Shown piece by piece: positions 33,007-43,400 of a stretch of DNA of 51,777 nucleotides (positions are counted from its first letter, which is position 1; every line of letters begins with the position of its first letter). This stretch comes from CAZAMB01 sp964486335 (GTDB taxonomy: Bacteria; Planctomycetota; Phycisphaerae; UBA1845): the NCBI GenBank assembly GCA_964486335.1, contig CAZAMB010000022.1:1-51777 (forward strand). The letters are read 5' to 3'. Made by a program: the position numbers and the translations under genes. A model generated the notes under the pieces. It ran no database searches and was not told the origin of the DNA. It was given only the letters and a program-made list of their open reading frames with translations.

Positions 33007-33642
33007 ATGCGCTGGGACCTTTCACCGCAACGGTTGCTGGCTGCCTATGTCGTCGGCATTTTTCCAATGGCCGACGAATTGGGTGAGATCCACTGGCTCG
33101 CGCCCGATCCGAGAGCGGTGATCGACCTGGATGGGCTTGTCGTCTCGCGCTCGCTTCGAACCGTGCTGCGGCGGGCCGTGTTTGAAGTGCGGATCAACAC
33201 GGCGTTTGCGGAGGTGATTGCCGCTTGTGCCGATCGGCCCGACGGCACCTGGATTTCTTCGCGGATTCGAGAGGCATACATCGCGCTGAACCGCCTGGGA
33301 TTCGCCCATAGCGTTGAGGCGTGGCGGAATGGGGCCTTGGCGGGCGGCCTCTATGGCGTATCCGTGGGCGGAGCGTTCTTCGGGGAATCGATGTTTCACG
33401 TAGAAACGGATGCGTCGAAGGTCGCGCTGGTCCACCTGGTGGAACGAATGAAACAACGCGAGATGACGCTACTCGACGTCCAGTTCATGACCGACCACCT
33501 CCGCCGTTTCGGCGCCGTCGAGATTCCCCGGGCGGACTATGAGAAGCGATTGGGCGAAGCGGTCCGTCGGACGTGTTCGTTCGTCGAGGAGTCCGGTCGG
33601 CTGACTTTGGCCGACGGCGTGCGGGAGTATTTCGAGCCGTGA
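33007..33642 (+). CDS. aat: Leucyl/phenylalanyl-tRNA--protein transferase
   Basis: 211 residues. It adds Leu or Phe from charged tRNA to N-terminal Lys or Arg of proteins, marking them for ClpAP through the N-degron pathway. Family features: SPQRLLAAYVVGIFPMAD at the start, IHWLAPDPRAVI, GTWISSRIREAYIALNRLGFAHSVEAW, GLYGVSVGGAFFGESMFH and LLDVQFMTDHLRRFGA. ATG 33007 fits the family start; an upstream TTG at 32968 is less likely. Its stop overlaps the GTG start of the next gene (GTGA at 33639-33642). Confidence 0.93.
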   Translation: MRWDLSPQRLLAAYVVGIFPMADELGEIHWLAPDPRAVIDLDGLVVSRSLRTVLRRAVFEVRINTAFAEVIAACADRPDGTWISSRIREAYIALNRLGFAHSVEAWRNGALAGGLYGVSVGGAFFGESMFHVETDASKVALVHLVERMKQREMTLLDVQFMTDHLRRFGAVEIPRADYEKRLGEAVRRTCSFVEESGRLTLADGVREYFEP

Positions 33643-35594
33643 ATGTCGAACCAGCGACCATCCCCGGCAACGAACTGTTCGTGCGCAACATGCGGCCGCT
33701 GTGGCGGCTCGATGCCGAACTGGCGCTGCGCTTGGATGCGGTCGCCGACGAGGAACGTCCGGCGCTCGAAGCGACGCGATGCGGGACGTGGACGGTTCGC
33801 CGCGCCGGACCGAACGGGACAGCGATGTACCTGCACAGTCGGCACGACCCGGTCGCCGAAGCCCGACACTGGGCCGATGCCGTCGATATCGACGACAATT
33901 TCTGCTTTGTGGTCGCGGGATTCGGTCTCGGCTATCACCTTCGGACGCTGTTCGAGCGGCTCAAGGGCGATTCATTCATCATCTGCACCGAACCCGACCT
34001 TCGCCTCGTGGCTTCGGCGCTGACCTGCGTCGACCTTTCGGAAATGCTCGCGTCGAAGCGGTTCATTCTGCTGGTCGATGACGATAAGGCCGCGCTGCAC
34101 GCACGATTGCAGCCGATGGGCACACTCATGATGCTGGGCACGCGGTTTGTTTCCCACGCTCCGTCGTTGCGAGTCGCGCCAAAGGAACACGAGAAGATCA
34201 ACGCGGCGCTGTCCGAATTCGTCACCTACATGCGCATGTCGTTGACCACGCTCATGGGCAATTCGCGCATCACATGTCGCAACATCGCGATGAACCTGGT
34301 GAGCTACGTCTCGACACCATCGATCGATCTTCTTCGCGATCGGTTTGCGGGCGATCCGGCCGTTGTCATCGCCGCCGGACCGAGTTTGTCGCGCAACATT
34401 GATCAGCTCGCCAATCTGAAAGGCAAGGCCGTCCTCTGTGCCGTACAGACGGCCCTGCGTCCGCTGCTGGCACGGGGCATCAAGCCGGATTTCGTCACCA
34501 GCCTCGACTTTCACGAAATGTCCCGCAAATTCTTTGAATCGGTCGGCGACCTGAGCGAAATCCATCTCGTGGCCGAGCCGAAGGCCGCCTGGCCCGTAAT
34601 CGACGACTATCCCGGTCCCGTTTCGCTACTGGACAACCACTGGGCAAGGCTTGTCCTCGGCGATGCGCTGGCCGGGCGGGCCGGGCTGCCCGCCGGGGCC
34701 ACCGTGGCCCACCTCGCCTTCTATCTCGCCGTGTATCTCGGTTGTGACCCGATCATCTTTGTCGGGCAGGACCTCGCCTTCACCGGTCACGTTTTTTACA
34801 CACCCGGCGTTGAAATCCACCGTGCCTGGCGAAGTGAAATCAATCGATTCAACTCAATGGAGCACAAGGAATGGGATCGCATCGCCCGCAATCGATCGAT
34901 TCTGCGCCGCGTGGCGGGCATGGACGGCGGGCAACTGTACACCGACGAATTGCTCTTCACCTACCTTGAACAATTCGAGAAAGATGTTGCGGCCGTCGGA
35001 CGGACGGTGATTGATGCGACCGAAGGCGGAGCACGAATTCGCGGAACGCAAACCGCCACGCTTCGCGAAGTCGGCGAGCGATTCTGTTCCATGGCGATCG
35101 GCTCGGAACGATTCTCCTACAAGAAAATGGTGCAATGGCGAGACCCTTCGCGCTGGCCACAGACCGCCGAGGAATTGCGACGCCGCTTCGACGAACTCGC
35201 GGAGGTTGTCCGCGTCTGTGATGAGCTGTTGACGCTTCTCGCCGAACTTGACACCATGGTGGACGATCCCGATCGGTTTAACCACCGCCTCATTCGCATC
35301 GATGAACTCCGCGCGAAGGTCTACCGCGAAAGCCGGGCTTATCAAATCGTCAACTCGGCGACGCAATTCATCGAGTTTCGGCGGTTCTCGGCGGATCGGC
35401 GCATCGGACTGGCGACCGGCAAAGGGCCGGAGCGCGCTCGAAAGCAGATAGCGCGTGATATCGAGTTCATCACCGGCGTTCGCGACGGCGCCATAGAGGT
35501 TAAGGAAATCCTCGGCGAATCACTGGCTCGTGTTAAAGAAAGGATGTCAAAACCAACCGCCCCGCTTGCGTCAGAACTTCGTCACGCTCGATAA
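33639..35594 (+). CDS. Maf-type (DUF115) motility-associated glycosyltransferase
   Basis: 651 residues. The core VVIAAGPSLSRNIDQLANLKGKAVLCAVQTALRPLLARGIKPDFVTSLD and GCDPIIFVGQDLAFTG define the DUF115/Maf family, which transfers nonulosonic acids or related sugars onto flagellin. The N-terminal region (VVAGFGLGYHLRTLFERL) is the family's accessory domain and the C-terminal 150 residues are helical. GTG at 33639 overlaps the aat stop; ATG 33690 is an alternative. The substrate is probably one of the two flagellins encoded 8-12 kb away (inference). The last 24 bases overlap the end of the convergent tldE gene. Confidence 0.85.
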   Translation: MNVEPATIPGNELFVRNMRPLWRLDAELALRLDAVADEERPALEATRCGTWTVRRAGPNGTAMYLHSRHDPVAEARHWADAVDIDDNFCFVVAGFGLGYHLRTLFERLKGDSFIICTEPDLRLVASALTCVDLSEMLASKRFILLVDDDKAALHARLQPMGTLMMLGTRFVSHAPSLRVAPKEHEKINAALSEFVTYMRMSLTTLMGNSRITCRNIAMNLVSYVSTPSIDLLRDRFAGDPAVVIAAGPSLSRNIDQLANLKGKAVLCAVQTALRPLLARGIKPDFVTSLDFHEMSRKFFESVGDLSEIHLVAEPKAAWPVIDDYPGPVSLLDNHWARLVLGDALAGRAGLPAGATVAHLAFYLAVYLGCDPIIFVGQDLAFTGHVFYTPGVEIHRAWRSEINRFNSMEHKEWDRIARNRSILRRVAGMDGGQLYTDELLFTYLEQFEKDVAAVGRTVIDATEGGARIRGTQTATLREVGERFCSMAIGSERFSYKKMVQWRDPSRWPQTAEELRRRFDELAEVVRVCDELLTLLAELDTMVDDPDRFNHRLIRIDELRAKVYRESRAYQIVNSATQFIEFRRFSADRRIGLATGKGPERARKQIARDIEFITGVRDGAIEVKEILGESLARVKERMSKPTAPLASELRHAR

Positions 35595-36893
35595 GTGAAA
35601 GTCCGGCAGTCGAACGGCCGGCAGTAGCATCTTTCCGCGTTCCATGGTGATGGCTTCGAGAGGCGCCGTGGCCGACTCGACCGATGCAAAGCACCGCAGC
35701 GGGCTGTCGTGAAATCGGAAGTTTCTCACGCCCGCGACGATCTTTCCGTCCTCGACCAGGAACGTTCCGTCTCGAGTCATGCCGGTAATGGTCAGGTCCG
35801 TCGGGTCAACGGAGCGGATGTACCAAAAGTTGGTGATTAGCACGGCCCGTTTCGTATCGGCGATCAGCTCGTCGATGCTGCCGACGGTGGGTCCGGAGAA
35901 ACTGAGAATCGGCGCGCTGGGCCGGGGTGTCGGCTCGACGCCGTGCTTCTGTGCCGTGAAGCGGTCGTAGTAAAGCTGCTTGAGTACGCCGCGATCGACC
36001 CAGGTCATCCTGGTCGTCGGAAGTCCCGAACGGTCAAACGGCTCGCCGGTCAGATCGCGATGCGTCGGATCGGAGCGCAGAGTCAATCGGGGATCGAGAA
36101 TCCGCGTACCGAGCTTGCCTGCTAGCGCGCTGTTACCCTTGTGATAGCTCTTGGCGTCGATCGCAAACTGCAAGGCTCCGAAGACGCCGGCCACCGCGGC
36201 CGGCTCCAGGATGACCGGATAGTGTCCGGCTTCCAGCTCTCGCGGCGACTTGGATCGAACGGCCTTGTCCACGGCGCGGCGTGTCCGCGGTGCGATGTCC
36301 AATGCGTTGATATCGCGGTGGGCATTGTAGGTCCAGCCGGAACTGTCGTCCGCGGTGGCGGTGAGCGAAAACTCGGCTTCGGTCGACTGGTTGTAGCCGA
36401 TCAACCCGGTGGATGCGGCAATGCCTCGAGCCGCAACCGAGTTCGACAGGATTCCCGCGCCGACGAGCCCGTTTTTTTCGCACTGTTCGATGACCGGCTT
36501 GGTCCGCCGGGCGATGTCCATCGGAACCGCCGATGCCGTCGAGGATCGAAACGAAGGCAGGATTGGATAGCGCTGCGGTGGCAAGGGCGGCATGTATTCC
36601 GGGTCTTCCGGGGCCAGGCGAGCAATGGCTTCGGCTTTGCGGACCATTTCAACCAGCGACTGTTCGTCAAGCCGGTTCGTGCTGGCTCCGCCGCTTTTCT
36701 TTCCGAACGCAACGCGCACGGACACGCCCGGCTCTCGAACGGAAACGTTCTGAACGACCTGATTGTTGGCAAATCGCAGTGTCGACGACTCGGCGTCATC
36801 AAAACTCACGAAAGCGTCGTCCGCCTTGGACGCGGAAAGAACGGTGTGGGCGATGCGCCGAAATGTCGATTCCGATGCCAGGTTCAGCCCCAT
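35571..36893 (-). CDS. TldE/PmbA-family metalloprotease subunit
   Basis: 440 residues, normal for TldE (PmbA), the inactive-site partner of TldD in a heterodimeric protease that processes peptides such as microcins and antitoxins. Family features: SVREPGVSVRVAFGKKSGGASTNRLD, NRDL-like SDPTHRDLTGEPFDRSGLPTTRMTWVDRGVLKQLYYDRFTA, and TNFWYIRSVDPTDLTITGMTRDGTFLVEDGKI. There is no HExxxH, as expected for TldE. The gene follows tldD after 24 bases on the same strand. No Tat signal is seen on this subunit, unlike its partner. Confidence 0.9.
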   Translation of the reverse strand: MGLNLASESTFRRIAHTVLSASKADDAFVSFDDAESSTLRFANNQVVQNVSVREPGVSVRVAFGKKSGGASTNRLDEQSLVEMVRKAEAIARLAPEDPEYMPPLPPQRYPILPSFRSSTASAVPMDIARRTKPVIEQCEKNGLVGAGILSNSVAARGIAASTGLIGYNQSTEAEFSLTATADDSSGWTYNAHRDINALDIAPRTRRAVDKAVRSKSPRELEAGHYPVILEPAAVAGVFGALQFAIDAKSYHKGNSALAGKLGTRILDPRLTLRSDPTHRDLTGEPFDRSGLPTTRMTWVDRGVLKQLYYDRFTAQKHGVEPTPRPSAPILSFSGPTVGSIDELIADTKRAVLITNFWYIRSVDPTDLTITGMTRDGTFLVEDGKIVAGVRNFRFHDSPLRCFASVESATAPLEAITMERGKMLLPAVRLPDFHLSSVTKF

Positions 36894-36917
36894 TCGCAGT
36901 GCTCCTTTTCCGGCGGA

Positions 36918-38507
36918 TCACGCCTTTGGATCGATGACGCTCACGCCGCGAAACCGCGCCGGACTCGCCGCGTGCGTCATCCATCCTGATTGCCCTGGTT
37001 GGCCCTTTCCGCAATTGATGAAGCCGTGTTCTTCCCAATGCGATCGGTCGGCCACACCGTCACAACTGTTCCAAAACTCCGGTGTGATGCCGTTGTAAAT
37101 CACGTTCTTCAGCATCGCCCCGCGCTTGCCGTTCTTGATCTCCCAGAAACAGTCGCCGCCGAACTGGAAGTTGTAGCGACGCTGGTCGATGCTGAAACTT
37201 CCGCGACCCTCGATGTAGATGCCGTCCTTCACGTCCGCGATCAGCGAATCGAGCGTCTCACCGCCCGGTTCCAGCCCGATGTTGGCGATCCGCACGATCG
37301 GAACCGAACTCCAACTGTCCGCCCGGCACGATCCGCGAGAACGTGCCTCACCGATCGCTCCGGCCACCTCCCGATTCGTGGAATAGCCCTTGAAAACGCC
37401 TTCTTCGACGATCGGCCACTTCTGACCGGCCACACCATCATCGTCGTAACCGGTACTGGCCATCGCGCTGGAGCGCGTGTTGTCGGCGACAAGGCTGACG
37501 TATTTGCTGCCATAGCGAAACGAGCCGAGCATGTCGGGTGTGAGAAAGCTCGTACCCGCGTAGTTGGCTTCGTACCCCAAGGCTCGGTCGAGTTCCGTCG
37601 GATGACCGCAGCTCTCGTGAATCGTGAGCGAGAGATGTCCGGCATCGAGCACAAGATCGTATTTCGCGGACGCGGGTTGGACCGCCTTCACCTTTTCCAC
37701 CGCTTGCGCGGCCACGCGCGGCGCTTCGCCCAGCATGTTCGCGGCCGTGATGTGCTCATACCCTGCCCGTCGGTACGGAATGGACAACTCGCGCGACTGA
37801 AAATCTCCATCGTTTTTCGCCGTCGCCCCAAATCCGCCGCCAACGGCCATCAAGTCAAAATCAATAACCGAACCTTCCGTGGATGCGTAGTGCTTGACAT
37901 CGTGCTGCGCCCACAGTGATCCGTTTGATCGGATGATCCCTTGTTCCTTCTGGACGATCTCGCTGACGCGAACCAGCAATTGACACTTCTCGTCCAGCGA
38001 AACCGAAAATGGATCGACTTGGAATGCCGTCTTGACCGTGTCGCGATGCACGGGCTCGTCGGCCAGGCGAACCGGAGACTTCATCAGCGTGTGGCTGGCC
38101 CGCGCGATCGCCACCGCCCGATCGGCGGTCCGCTCGATCTCCTCCGCCGAAAAATCGGCGCTGGCCGCGAAGCCCCACGCACCCTGATACAACGCTCGAA
38201 TTCCGAACCCGCTGTCGTAGCGCTCGCTCACGCCCGCGATCCGGCCGTCCTCCGCGCGCACGAATTGATTGCGCGTTTCCAACAACCGAATGTCGCCGTA
38301 TTCGCAACCGCCCGATTGAATGCGCGACACGGCCAGCTGTGCCAGCGCCGGCCAGTTCTCTTTCGCCACGGGACCCATCGCTCCCCGCGGCAAATCGGCG
38401 AATGGACGTGAGCCGTGGATCGCGCAACCGCCCAGGTACAAGGCTGCGGCCCCTCCGGCGGCGGTGCATAAAAACTCTCTTCGATCCATTGGGATTCGCA
38501 CGGTCAT
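36918..38507 (-). CDS. tldD: TldD-family metalloprotease with Tat-lipoprotein signal
   Basis: 529 residues. The catalytic zinc motif HExxxH is present as HESCGH (297-302), within LTIHESCGHPTELDRALGYEANYAGTSF. C-terminal parts GGDCFWEIKNGKRG and GKGQPGQ are typical of TldD. The N-terminus is unusual: a twin-arginine motif DRREFL (8-13), a hydrophobic stretch and LGGC (lipobox, C28). TldD is normally cytoplasmic, so this copy may be exported folded and lipid-anchored. ATG 38507 has GGAG upstream; ATG 38489 is possible. It is first in a two-gene unit with tldE. Confidence 0.92.
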   Translation of the reverse strand: MTVRIPMDRREFLCTAAGGAAALYLGGCAIHGSRPFADLPRGAMGPVAKENWPALAQLAVSRIQSGGCEYGDIRLLETRNQFVRAEDGRIAGVSERYDSGFGIRALYQGAWGFAASADFSAEEIERTADRAVAIARASHTLMKSPVRLADEPVHRDTVKTAFQVDPFSVSLDEKCQLLVRVSEIVQKEQGIIRSNGSLWAQHDVKHYASTEGSVIDFDLMAVGGGFGATAKNDGDFQSRELSIPYRRAGYEHITAANMLGEAPRVAAQAVEKVKAVQPASAKYDLVLDAGHLSLTIHESCGHPTELDRALGYEANYAGTSFLTPDMLGSFRYGSKYVSLVADNTRSSAMASTGYDDDGVAGQKWPIVEEGVFKGYSTNREVAGAIGEARSRGSCRADSWSSVPIVRIANIGLEPGGETLDSLIADVKDGIYIEGRGSFSIDQRRYNFQFGGDCFWEIKNGKRGAMLKNVIYNGITPEFWNSCDGVADRSHWEEHGFINCGKGQPGQSGWMTHAASPARFRGVSVIDPKA

Positions 38508-38656
38508 TGGTCTTCTCCGGTCGAGGGTTGTTTCCGGAGGGAAGCATAGGGAGACGCGGCGGCATCTGCAAGCCTCAACGAGCCTTGGTCGGGCATTGAT
38601 GACGTGGTCATCGGAGTGGACCGGGTAGGGAAAAAGGAATGGCTTCGAACCGACAC

Positions 38657-39829
38657 TTATCGTTGCTGCTTGACTTCCGGGCGATCGCCATCGGGGCGAA
38701 GGCGGGCAAGTTGTTCCCGGGCGACGACATTGTCAGGCTCGATCGTCAGCAGTTTCTCAAACTGCACAATAGCCTCGTCATTTCGACCGACTTCCGCCAG
38801 CGCCGCCGCAAAGGACTCCAGCAATCGCGGCGATGGTTCCGCCAGCGATTCCATTCCACGCTGCAACACCGATAACCGATCGTGCTTGGACAGACGCACC
38901 GCGGCTTCCGCGCGACGCATCATGTAATCGGAAAGCCGAACATAGTCGTCGGAATTAACCCCCGCCGTCTCGGCCGCCCGACCGCCGACAATCTCGATGA
39001 GAAGATCGTATTGGTTCGCCACGACCTGGAGCGGACCGCGCCGACCGGGCTGTCTCTCGACGTCGGCCTCCGCCAATCGGAGCGCGGCGAGGGCTTCTCG
39101 CTCGGCCTCATCACGCTGCTTCACCAGCGCCAGCATGCGCGCCAAGTGGTTGATGAATCGAACTCGCTTTCGTCCGTCCGCGTCCACGGCGGCACGGGCC
39201 AGCCTGAGCGCTTCGTCACGCGCGCCCGTCTTGTTGGCGGTGATCGACAATCCCGCCAGCACCGTCGGTTCCGAGGGGTTGAGTTCGGCCGCCCGGTCAT
39301 AATTGGCCTTGGCCAGTCGTGGGAACTCCCCGATGAACAGATCGCCCAAAACACGGTATGCTTTCCAGTCAGTGCGCCCTTCCCGTGAATCAACAAACCG
39401 CCGAAGCTGGTCAATCGCTTCGCCGATCCGACCGTTCAACGCATGAAGCCGCCCGAACAAATAGGGTAGCCACGGATTGGCCGGATCCGCCGCCTGCAAC
39501 GCCAGAATCCGACGATTCAGCTCCGCGGCCAGCGCCGGAACTTCATCCTCGATGGCTGACACGTCCCATTGATCGATTAACGATCTGGCCGCCTCGACGG
39601 ATTCCGTGACCGAGACCGCCGCCTCCTCTTTGGCGCTCGTGGATACCGTCGTCGGCGCTTCCGGCGGCTGCACGGCGATCGCCGTCACCACCGTGCAAAT
39701 GTGTGAAAACACGAACGCTCCACCGATCGAGATGCGCGTAAACAATGGATTGTTCAACGTGACGTGCGGAGTTGTCATGGGAAGGCGTCGAGATTTCGCC
39801 GCGGCGGCCGAACGAAACCGTTTCGTCAT
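38657..39829 (-). CDS. TPR-repeat protein with N-terminal membrane segment
   Basis: About 390 residues. A basic N-terminus and one hydrophobic segment (about 34-55, RISIGGAFVFSHICTVVTAIAV) suggest an exported or membrane-anchored protein. The remainder is TPR-like: LPYLFGRLHALNGRIGEAIDQLRRFV, AKANYDRAAELNPSEPTVLAGL, ARDEALRLARAAVDADGRKR, LAEVGRNDEAIVQFEKLLTIEPDN. TPR proteins act as scaffolds; the partner is unknown. It sits just downstream of fliS on the same strand and may belong to the flagellar transcript. Starts at 39829 and 39778 are both plausible; no ribosome site decides. Confidence 0.7.
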   Translation of the reverse strand: MTKRFRSAAAAKSRRLPMTTPHVTLNNPLFTRISIGGAFVFSHICTVVTAIAVQPPEAPTTVSTSAKEEAAVSVTESVEAARSLIDQWDVSAIEDEVPALAAELNRRILALQAADPANPWLPYLFGRLHALNGRIGEAIDQLRRFVDSREGRTDWKAYRVLGDLFIGEFPRLAKANYDRAAELNPSEPTVLAGLSITANKTGARDEALRLARAAVDADGRKRVRFINHLARMLALVKQRDEAEREALAALRLAEADVERQPGRRGPLQVVANQYDLLIEIVGGRAAETAGVNSDDYVRLSDYMMRRAEAAVRLSKHDRLSVLQRGMESLAEPSPRLLESFAAALAEVGRNDEAIVQFEKLLTIEPDNVVAREQLARLRPDGDRPEVKQQR

Positions 39830-39898
39830 TCGCAGGCAGCGCACAACACAAGCAGATGCACTATACGCCGCTGAGCGATGACGAGCAATGGTTTCGGG

Positions 39899-40396
39899 CT
39901 AGGCGTTGGCGGAAAAGGAAACAGTCTGGTCGGCCTCAGCGCCGACAACCGCTTCGTCGCCCGGCTCCGTGCCTTGACGAATGCGATTGACTTTGTCGAC
40001 AAGCATTTGCCACGTCTCCCGCTCGATGCGCAAGACCTTGAGGGCGTCGTCGATGTCCCCGACGCTCCGTTTGACGCACGCGTCCACAAGCTTGCGATAA
40101 AGAAAGTTGTAGACCGACGCCACGCGCTTGCATAGTTCGGGATTGACCTCGTAATTCAGGCCGTTCAGCATTTCGAGAATGATGTGCTGAGCGCGCGTCA
40201 GTTTCTCAAACGACTCCTCGTAATTCTTTTTCTCGATCGCGTCCCGGCCCTGAAGCGCATACCGAATCGCGCCGTCGTAGAGCATCAATTGCAGTTGCTC
40301 CGGCGTGGCGGTCATCACCGCATCTCGCAAATAGGGATTGACCTGCGGTTTGAGCATCTTCCTGGGTCTATCGGTTTTCGATCGCGAGGGCTTCAT
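39899..40396 (-). CDS. fliS: Flagellar export chaperone FliS
   Basis: 165 residues. FliS binds flagellin C-termini in the cytoplasm and prevents early assembly. The conserved NPYLRDAVMTATPEQLQLMLYDGAIRYALQGRDAIEKKNYEESFEKLTRAQHIILEMLNGLN and VASVYNFLYRKLVDACVKRSVGDIDDALKVL regions cover the four-helix fold. About 20 extra basic N-terminal and 20 acidic C-terminal residues exceed the usual length of about 130. It lies 76 bases downstream of fliD, as in most flagellar clusters. Confidence 0.93.
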   Translation of the reverse strand: MKPSRSKTDRPRKMLKPQVNPYLRDAVMTATPEQLQLMLYDGAIRYALQGRDAIEKKNYEESFEKLTRAQHIILEMLNGLNYEVNPELCKRVASVYNFLYRKLVDACVKRSVGDIDDALKVLRIERETWQMLVDKVNRIRQGTEPGDEAVVGAEADQTVSFSANA

Positions 40397-40472
40397 TTGC
40401 GGACGCGTCCCGAATGGGTCCCATAAAGAATGCTCCCTGGCGCTTTGAGCGAACGATCAGAACAGCCCGCGA

Positions 40473-43400
40473 TCACTGGCTGGCAACGAGCTGGGCGAGG
40501 TCGGCCAACGAATTCTGCTGGTCCTGAAGTCCGGCAAGGGCTCGTTCGAGACCCGTGAACTGTGCTTCAAGGCGTTTACGCTTGGCGGCGAGCAGCACGT
40601 TGAGGCTTTCGATCCGCTTGTTAAGCACTTCCTGCTGGTCGCCGATCAGATCGTCTTTGCGCGCGATCAATCCGTCCGCCGAGCGGGTCAGGTCGTCCAG
40701 CGTCTTGTCCAGCGTCGCGCCGAATCCGGTCTCAGCAAGCGTGAAGAGCTTCTCCACGGCCTCAGGCGAAGCCGAATAGGTATCGCGAAAACGAGTCTCG
40801 TCGAACTCAATGCGGTTGCCGGACGCGGCCCGAAGTCCGATGGAGAAAAGTCGCGAGACCGCAGGATCGGCTCCCGCGTACGAACGCGTCATTGTTCTCG
40901 CGAGTCGGTTGCGAACCTGCGTGATCGTCGCGTCGCCCAGTAACGGACCGCCCTTGTTGGTCGTCGTGTCGAATCGCGTTGCGTCGTCAATCGCTTTCTG
41001 AACTTCGTTGTATTTGGCGACAAACGTCTTCAGCGTTTCCACCATCGAATCGACATCCTGATTCGTGCTGACCGTGACGTCTTCCGGTGCGGCTGAAAGC
41101 AGATTGACAGTGACACCGGGGATAACGTCCTTGAGCGTGTTGGTCGCGCTGGTCATGAGCTTGGCCACGCCCGCCCCCGATTGTCCGATGCTGATGATCG
41201 CGTCTTGCGCGCGGGTCAGCGTGGAAATACCCAGGTCGATAGCGCCGGAGTCGATGATCAGTTCACCTCGACGTCCTGAAGCGCCCGATGTGATCGTCAG
41301 ACTAAATGGATTAACGCCGCCGCCGTCGTTGATCACCGTCGCCGAGACGCCCGCTTTGGCCGCGTTCAGCTTCGCGGCGATGTCTTTCAGCGTGTCGCCC
41401 GCGCCGACGTTAATTTTGATCTCGTAGCTTCCGTCGATGGAGTTTTGGCCTTCGGCCGCAGTGCCCGCGAGACGCAGGTCCGTCGCGGTCGTACCACGAT
41501 CGCCGTTTTCGATCGTCATTCGACCGACGCCGCCCGACGTGTCAACGATGACGATACCGTCGCCATTGTCATTGATCTTCGCCTGAATCGTTTCGGGCGT
41601 TCCCCGGTTGACCGCGTCAATCACTTCGCCGACCGTCTTGAGATTCGAGGCAAGACTGACTTGAAAGATCGAACCATTGGAATTGGTGATCCTTAGCGTT
41701 CCGAGGTTGATTCCTCGTCCCCCGTTGAGTTCCGTGAGCTTCGTCTGCCTCGACACATATTGCAGTTGCAGGTTGCCGCCGTTCACGGTTTCACCCGCCG
41801 CGAGATCGTGCGAGCCGGCAAGGCCCAGGCTCGCCGCGAGGCTCCCGCTCACATCTCGGATGTCCACCGCGCCGCCGAGACCGGTCTCGTCTTGTAGTGA
41901 GATGCCGTTGCCCGCCGCGTTGATCGACGCACGAACCGACAGAATCGGATCGGCGTTGATGAGGTCCAGCACGTCATGCAGCGTCCGCGCCGACGAAAGA
42001 TCAACCTCCGACGTCTGCCCTGAAGAGTCGGTGATCGAAATGACGCCGGTCGTGGCGCCTTGTCCGCCGCGAAGCGAACTTAACAAGACCGTGTTCAAGC
42101 CGCCGAATAACGGACGAGTGGTGAACGACTGACCACTATCAAACGTCGCGCCAATCAGTCCCAGATCCGCCGCTGTCCGTGAAACGTTACCGTCCGCATC
42201 CTGTCCCGAATTGATCGTCACCGTGTTGTCGAATCCCAGCGCCGACAGCGTAATGCCGCTTCCGTCCGCTGAGACGGACGCCTCCACCAGCGACGCATTC
42301 CCTGGCGCAAAGTTGATCGCTCGCACAAGGTCGCCGACCGTCGCCACGCGGTAAACGTCCTTTCCCCGAATGGACAGTTCCGTTGTTTCGCCCGCGATGC
42401 CCAGGTCGGCCGCGGCGAAGCCCGAAACGTCCTCGATCTTCAGCGGTTTGGCGGTTGCCGCGGGCGCGTTCGTCGTGTCCGTGACAAGGAAGAACGAGTT
42501 GACAATCGTTGCACTGATCCCCAGCCCCGCGCCGTTGATCGCGTTGCGGATGTCGTCCGCCGTCTTGGCATTGGTCAAATCGATCTCCGCCGACTTGCCG
42601 CTGCGGTCGGTGATCCGAATAATTCCCAACCGAACGCCGTTGCCGCTGTTGAATGCTCGAACATCTGTCGATGTGCGCAGCACGTCTGTCAGCGATACAC
42701 CGAACGTGCCGTAGCTTGTGGCAACTTCGAGGTCGTCACCGCGCGCGCCTTGCCCAAACCGATCGACGCCCTTGCCGTCGCCCAGCGAACTCAGCAACGT
42801 GGACATCGACAGAGAGTGAATGTCCGCGCCGTCGATCCGACTGCCCGCGACGTTGGCAGCGATGCCGAGGTCCTTGGCCGTGAACCCGTCGACCTTATCC
42901 GCGATGACCAGGTTCCCGGAACCGTTGCTTTGGTCTGTAATGACGATTCGCTCGCCCGTCGCTCCGTTGGAGGCCACGCCCGTTACGCTCGCTCGAACAT
43001 TGACCTTTGTGTTGGAATTGATCGCGTTGAGCACGTCGTCAAGCGTGAAGGCTTGAGAGAGGTCGATGTCCGCCGTCGCGCCGCTTCGATCGGTAATCGT
43101 GATGACGCCGCGGCGCACCCCCCGCCCGCCGTTCAACTCGCTGAGTTCCGTGGCCCGGTTCACACGTCCCTTTCCGAATTCAACCGAAATGGTTCCGATG
43201 CCGACCGGCGTTCGGTCACCGTCGGCGAATCCCCGCGACGCCACCGTATGATTCGAGACCAATGAATGAACGCGAAAGGTCGTGCTCCCCGCAGCCGCGG
43301 TTTCTCCCGCGACCGCCGTTAGTACGCTCTCATTGCTGCTGGCAGCATTGAATTTTCGGAAGAACGACAGTTTGCCAACGCTGCTTACCGCGCTCTTCAT

